Positions 4,740 to 7,266 of a DNA stretch of 7,266 nt are shown in pieces (within the stretch, counting starts at the first letter, position 1; each line of letters starts with the position of its first letter). The stretch covers positions 1 to 7,266 of the forward strand of contig PXDA01000014.1 of the NCBI GenBank assembly GCA_003566505.1, in the 5' to 3' direction. The translations under genes and the position numbers were made by a program. The notes below the pieces were generated by a model. That model was given only the letters and a program-made list of their open reading frames with translations. It was not told where the DNA came from and did no database searches. The DNA comes from Mollicutes bacterium. Lineage in GTDB: Bacteria; Bacillota_I; Bacilli_A; RF39; UBA660.

Positions 4740-6002
4740 ATGTTTGTTGATGAGTTAAATATGAAATTACAAGCTGGTGATGGGGGTAATGGCACAATTG
4801 CTTTTCGCCGTGAAAAACACGTTGAATTTGGTGGGCCATTTGGTGGTAATGGTGGCGGCGGCGCTGATATTGTTTTTCAAGCTGATGAAGGTATCAATAC
4901 TTTAGTAGACTTATATCAATATAAATTTATTAAAGGCGAACGTGGTGACCATGGTGGCAGTAAAGGAAAACATGGTAAGAAAGCAGAAGATATTGTTATT
5001 AAAGTACCAGTTGGAACAGTTGTAAAAGATGTTGATAGTGATGAAATGATGGCTGATTTAGTAAAACACGGTCAAAGGGCAACTATTGCGAAAGGTGGAC
5101 GTGGTGGACGTGGTAATATTGCTTTTGCTACTAGTAGTAATCCTGCTCCTTCAATTGCTGAAAATGGTGAGCCAGGGGAAGAAAAAAACATTAAAGTGGA
5201 ATTAAAAATGTTAGCAGATGTTGGTTTGGTAGGTATGCCAAGTGTTGGTAAATCAACTATTATTTCCAAAATATCATCAGCAAAACCGAAAATTGCCGAT
5301 TATCATTTTACAACCCTCCAGCCCAATTTAGGTGTCGTTTCCTCCGGCGAAGGAAAAAGTTTTGTAGTGGCCGATTTGCCAGGATTAATTAAAGGAGCTT
5401 CACAAGGAAAAGGTCTCGGCGATCGCTTTCTTAAACATATTGAACGCACCAAAATTATCGCACACGTTATTGATATGGGTTCTTTTGAACAACGTGATCC
5501 GGTTGAGGATTATCAAATTATTAATAAAGAATTAGCGAGTTTTAGTGAAAAATTAATGACCAAACCACAAGTTATTATTGCTAATAAAATGGATATTCCT
5601 TGGGCGGCAGAAAATTTAAAAAAATTTAAAGAAAAAGTTAATAAGCCGGTCTTAGAAATTTCTGCAATCAATCAAAAAGGTTTATTATCAATGGTAAATA
5701 CTCTAGCAAAGATGTTAAGTGAAATTGAAGATGAAAAAGAAGAAGAAATTGATGACCATGTTGTTTATAAATTTACAGAAAAAGATGATTTTCGTATTTA
5801 TCGTGAAAATGATGTTTGGGTTGTGCGTGGTCAAGAAATAGAAAAATTAGTCAAGATGACTAATTTTACGACTGATGAATCGATTGATCATTTCGCTTAT
5901 AAATTGCGAAAAAAGGGTATCGATGACAAATTAAAAGCAGCGGGCGTTAAAGAAGGCGATTTAGTGCGCATCCTTGATTTTGAATTTGAATATCATGATT
6001 AA
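4740..6002 (+). CDS. obg: GTPase Obg/CgtA
   Basis: A 420-residue GTPase with all three domains. The glycine-rich Obg fold spans about 1-158, opening MFVDELNMKLQAGDGGNG with repeated GGxGG runs. The G domain has G1 GMPSVGKST (165-173), G3 DLPGLI, G4 NKMD (282-285) and G5 SAINQKG. The C-terminal OCT domain ends DLVRILDFEFEYHD. Obg binds the 50S subunit during assembly and links ribosome synthesis to GTP/ppGpp level; in Bacillus it also affects stress and sporulation signalling. The start is ATG 4740, preceded by AAGGGTG (4728-4734, 5-nt spacing), which gives the standard N-terminus; the in-frame GTG at 4713 lies upstream in the promoter. In Bacillus spo0B lies between rpmA and obg; here the gap is 57 nt. 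The stop overlaps the convergent DUF192 gene by 4 nt. Confidence 0.97.
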   Translation: MFVDELNMKLQAGDGGNGTIAFRREKHVEFGGPFGGNGGGGADIVFQADEGINTLVDLYQYKFIKGERGDHGGSKGKHGKKAEDIVIKVPVGTVVKDVDSDEMMADLVKHGQRATIAKGGRGGRGNIAFATSSNPAPSIAENGEPGEEKNIKVELKMLADVGLVGMPSVGKSTIISKISSAKPKIADYHFTTLQPNLGVVSSGEGKSFVVADLPGLIKGASQGKGLGDRFLKHIERTKIIAHVIDMGSFEQRDPVEDYQIINKELASFSEKLMTKPQVIIANKMDIPWAAENLKKFKEKVNKPVLEISAINQKGLLSMVNTLAKMLSEIEDEKEEEIDDHVVYKFTEKDDFRIYRENDVWVVRGQEIEKLVKMTNFTTDESIDHFAYKLRKKGIDDKLKAAGVKEGDLVRILDFEFEYHD

Positions 6003-6283
6003 AATGGCATTATATCGCCAATGTTAAAATTACGAGTGTTAGGTGGCATTTCATAAGTATAATAGATGTCTTTTTTAGGCATAATAACACGAAATGGCTT
6101 CACATTACTAAAAATATATTTTACTTCTTTTTGTTGGTTAGTCATGATTATATCAATATTTTCCCGCATAAAAAAAGTGTGCACAGCATTGCAACGAGGA
6201 ATAATTAAAATATGATTAATGTTTTTCTTGCCACCGTTACCAATTAATCGTGATAAAAAATTATTGGCATAAATTATTTTCAT
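5999..6283 (-). CDS. DUF192 family protein
   Basis: A 94-residue protein with the DUF192 hallmark: LIIPRCNAVHTFFM (about 26-39; P29, C31, H35-T-F-F-M39) followed by NIDIIMTN. Near the end are a K-PFRVI segment and a Y/M-P turn with GDIM, where family members have a VLELPAG...I..GD pattern. The usual domain is slightly longer (about 105-110 residues), so this is a compact but apparently complete copy. No signal peptide is visible, although many relatives are exported. Function is unknown. The ATG (complement of 6281-6283) has GGTGAT (complement of 6287-6292) 3 nt upstream, the same SD type as its neighbours. It is transcribed away from the pilin-like genes from a promoter sharing their -35, and runs tail to tail into obg. 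DUF192 genes are, as I recall, sometimes found beside Tad/Flp pilus genes; the link here is inference. Confidence 0.8.
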   Translation of the reverse strand: MKIIYANNFLSRLIGNGGKKNINHILIIPRCNAVHTFFMRENIDIIMTNQQKEVKYIFSNVKPFRVIMPKKDIYYTYEMPPNTRNFNIGDIMPF

Positions 6284-6298
6284 TTTATCACCGTTATT

Positions 6299-6327
6299 AA
6301 TATAGCATAGGTATCCTTATTTGACAA
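6299..6327 (-). promoter_or_regulatory. Promoter of the DUF192 gene
   Basis: On the minus strand, -35 TTGTCA (complement of 6322-6327), exact 17-bp spacing and extended -10 TGCTATATT (hexamer TATATT, complement of 6299-6304). The predicted start is near 6292, leaving an unusually short 9-nt leader whose first bases are the GGTGAT SD. Its -35 overlaps the plus-strand -35 by five bases. Confidence 0.6.
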
Positions 6328-6349
6328 ACATAATAAAAAAGCATAAAAT
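6321..6349 (+). promoter_or_regulatory. Promoter of the pilin-like gene at 6377
   Basis: Consensus -35 TTGACA (6321-6326), 17-bp spacing, -10 TAAAAT (6344-6349). The predicted start is near 6356. The Shine-Dalgarno site AGGGGTG (6362-6368) lies 8 nt before the ATG. Confidence 0.75.
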
Positions 6350-6376
6350 TAGGATAACAATAGGGGTGGTGTTCTC

Positions 6377-6622
6377 ATGCAAAAGAAACGAGGGCAGGCT
6401 TTAGTGGAATACGTATTAATTATCGCTTTAATTGTGGTTGTTATATTTAGTATAATGTCTTTTCTTAGTGGGTACATGCATGATATTGCTACTAAAATAT
6501 CGTGTGATATTACGTATCGCATTTATGTTGATGGTGATAAACCTGGTGAAGGAAAGTGTTTAACCGCCAGTGAATATGAAAAACTGCAAAAAGAAGAAAT
6601 AACGGAAAATGAAGAAGAGTAG
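6377..6622 (+). CDS. Flp-type pilin-like small membrane protein
   Basis: An 81-residue protein. The N-terminus MQKKRGQALVEYVLIIALIV looks like a type IV/Flp prepilin: a basic leader (KKR), Gly6 as likely peptidase site, then QALVEY with Glu at +5 and Tyr at +6, the Glu-Tyr pair typical of Flp pilins. A hydrophobic helix runs from about residue 8 to 31. Beyond it is a short outer part with two cysteines (C43, C61) that could form a disulfide, and a strongly acidic tail (ENEEE). Flp pilins assemble into thin Tad pili; the C-terminal part here is longer than in minimal Flp subunits, so a TadE-like pseudopilin is an alternative. It has its own promoter and a terminator overlapping its stop, so it is transcribed as a separate unit, fitting an abundantly made subunit. 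No prepilin peptidase or Tad ATPase is in the window. Confidence 0.72.
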   Translation: MQKKRGQALVEYVLIIALIVVVIFSIMSFLSGYMHDIATKISCDITYRIYVDGDKPGEGKCLTASEYEKLQKEEITENEEE

Positions 6623-6640
6623 GGATACTTTTCTTTTTTT
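6612..6640 (+). terminator. Rho-independent terminator after the Flp-like gene
   Basis: A 10-bp stem (AAGAAGAGTA at 6612-6621 with TACTTTTCTT at 6626-6635, including one G-U pair) capped by GGGA, a GNRA-type tetraloop, then T to 6640. The stem is formed partly from the last codons and stop of the gene. Confidence 0.8.
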
Positions 6641-6641
6641 A

Positions 6642-6670
6642 TTGTTAATTGTTCATAAATTTGCTATAAT
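6642..6670 (+). promoter_or_regulatory. Promoter of the TadE-like gene at 6693
   Basis: -35 TTGTTA (6642-6647), 17-bp spacing, extended -10 TGCTATAAT with hexamer TATAAT at 6665-6670. The predicted start is near 6677, with SD AAGGGTGAT at 6681-6689. The -35 begins one base after the T run of the preceding terminator. Confidence 0.75.
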
Positions 6671-6692
6671 TTAAGATAATAAGGGTGATGTC

Positions 6693-6995
6693 ATGAAAAA
6701 AAGAGGTCAAGCTTTAGTTGAATTTGTGTTAATATTGCCATTTGTTTTTTTAATCATGCTTGGTAGTTATGATATCGCCAATGTATTTTATCAAAAAATT
6801 GTTTTAGAAAACCATTATGAAATGTTATTGCAAGTAGAAGATAAAGAAAAATACTTGAGGGAAAATAATTTAAGTTTAACAAAGGCAGAGAATGAAATGG
6901 TTTTGCAAAAAGAAGTCGCCCTTATAACACCAGGGATTGGTAATTTTATTGAGAAACCTTTTGTGATTGAAACTAGAGGGACAATTTATGAATAA
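6693..6995 (+). CDS. TadE-like pseudopilin
   Basis: A 100-residue protein opening MKKRGQALVEFVLILPFVFL, the TadE/TadG-type N-terminus: a basic leader, Gly5 before Gln6, Glu at +5 (E10), then Phe and a proline-containing hydrophobic helix to about residue 24, with S-Y-D-I-A-N-V-F-Y following as in TadE's LGxxDxxxxF pattern. The rest (about 37-100) is mostly charged and helix-prone, with no cysteines. TadE-family proteins are minor pseudopilins needed for Tad/Flp pilus assembly, held in the membrane by the N-terminal helix. It starts at ATG 6693 with SD AAGGGTGAT. The next gene overlaps its 3' end by 8 nt and starts with the same motif, so the two are probably co-translated. The family call is good, the exact role inferred. 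Confidence 0.78.
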   Translation: MKKRGQALVEFVLILPFVFLIMLGSYDIANVFYQKIVLENHYEMLLQVEDKEKYLRENNLSLTKAENEMVLQKEVALITPGIGNFIEKPFVIETRGTIYE

Positions 6996-7266
6996 TCGTG
7001 GTCAAATATTGGTAATGTTTGTTTTAATACTACCATTACTGCTTTTAGTTTTTGGTGCTTTATTAAACTTAAGTTATCAATCTTATCAGCGCAAACAGGT
7101 AACAAATGAAATAAAAACAGCTATGATTGCTTATTTAGAAAGTAATGAACAAGCGGTGGTTTTGCAAAAAATAGAGGAAGAATTTCCTCATAATATTAAA
7201 TCAATAAATACGACTGATCAGGAAATAAAAATGATACTAGAATATGAAATAAAAACAATTTGGCAG
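6988..7266 (+). CDS. Third TadE-like/pseudopilin-like protein, truncated by window end
   Basis: An open frame of 93 codons runs from ATG 6988 to the window edge without a stop. SD AGAGGG (6975-6980) lies 7 nt upstream, and the start overlaps the preceding gene by 8 nt. The N-terminus MNNRGQILVMFVLILPLLLL aligns directly with the upstream TadE-like protein (RGQ-x-LV-x-FVLILP), including the proline in the helix. One marked difference: the Glu at +5 is replaced by Met10. The part after about residue 30 is soluble, charged and helical (QSYQRKQVTNEIKTAMIAYL, then EEEFPHN). It is probably a paralogue made by duplication, acting as a minor pseudopilin or TadE/TadF/TadG-like component; its total length is unknown. 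Confidence 0.7.
   Translation, partial: MNNRGQILVMFVLILPLLLLVFGALLNLSYQSYQRKQVTNEIKTAMIAYLESNEQAVVLQKIEEEFPHNIKSINTTDQEIKMILEYEIKTIWQ

Noticed and set aside
5072..5269. Minus-strand open frame of 65 codons inside obg
   Set aside because: Proline-rich antisense of the Obg glycine-rich region; a shadow.
6005..6020. TGGC-8 nt-GCCA inverted repeat in the 3' end of the DUF192 gene as a bidirectional terminator
   Set aside because: The stem is only 4 bp and there is no T run on either strand, so it is unlikely to terminate.
1..7266. Mycoplasma-type genetic code (TGA as Trp)
   Set aside because: TGA ends rlmB, sigH and the deaminase at family-consistent positions, and conserved tryptophans use TGG.
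1..7266. CRISPR arrays, insertion sequences, attachment sites
   Set aside because: No spaced direct repeats, transposase-like frames or terminal inverted repeats were seen. The tRNA-Leu 3' end is not repeated within the window, so there is no evidence of an integrated element.

Overview
The window is AT-rich DNA from a low-GC Gram-positive bacterium (Bacillota). Its gene orders are reduced versions of Bacillus ones: rlmB next to a SigH-type sigma factor, and rplU-prp-rpmA followed by obg. TGA ends the rlmB, sigma-factor and deaminase genes and tryptophan is TGG, so the genetic code is standard and not the mycoplasma code. spo0B is missing from its Bacillus position between rpmA and obg, and rae1/yacP is missing between rlmB and the sigma gene. 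I infer a non-sporulating member of the Bacilli, possibly one of the uncultured lineages near the Mollicutes. This placement is inference, not proof.

Layout. (1) Bases 1-3043 hold one plus-strand, translationally coupled run: the 3' end of rlmB, a SigH-like sigma factor, an ABC ATPase and an ABC-2 permease (NatA/NatB or YhaQ/YhaP type), closed by a strong terminator. (2) Bases 3045-3647 hold an extended -10 promoter, tRNA-Leu(GAG), and 16 nt after the tRNA a deoxycytidylate deaminase of the vertebrate DCTD/phage T4 type. (3) Bases 3651-4708 hold a strong promoter, an L21-leader-type 5' UTR, then rplU, prp and rpmA with a terminator. L27 carries the N-terminal presequence that Prp removes, so protease and substrate are neighbours. 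(4) Bases 4716-6002 hold the ribosome-assembly GTPase Obg. (5) Bases 5999-6283 hold a small minus-strand DUF192 gene, convergent with obg. (6) Bases 6299-7266 hold a divergent promoter pair sharing one -35 box, followed by three small proteins that all begin with a prepilin-like (K/N)RGQ-x-LV motif: a Flp-like pilin, a TadE-like pseudopilin and a third, truncated TadE-like protein. They look like the start of a Tad/Flp-type pilus or pseudopilus locus.

Themes. Much of the window concerns ribosome synthesis and maturation (RlmB, L21, L27, Prp, Obg, tRNA-Leu). Transcription units are packed tightly, and three times a terminator hairpin is followed within about 10 nt by the next promoter's -10 or -35. 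Shine-Dalgarno sites often use the GGTGAT half of the anti-SD complement. The least ordinary parts are the sigma factor coupled to an ABC exporter, the tRNA-led deaminase transcript, and the pilin-like trio with its shared -35 divergent promoter. I found no CRISPR array, insertion sequence or clear sign of recent gene transfer.
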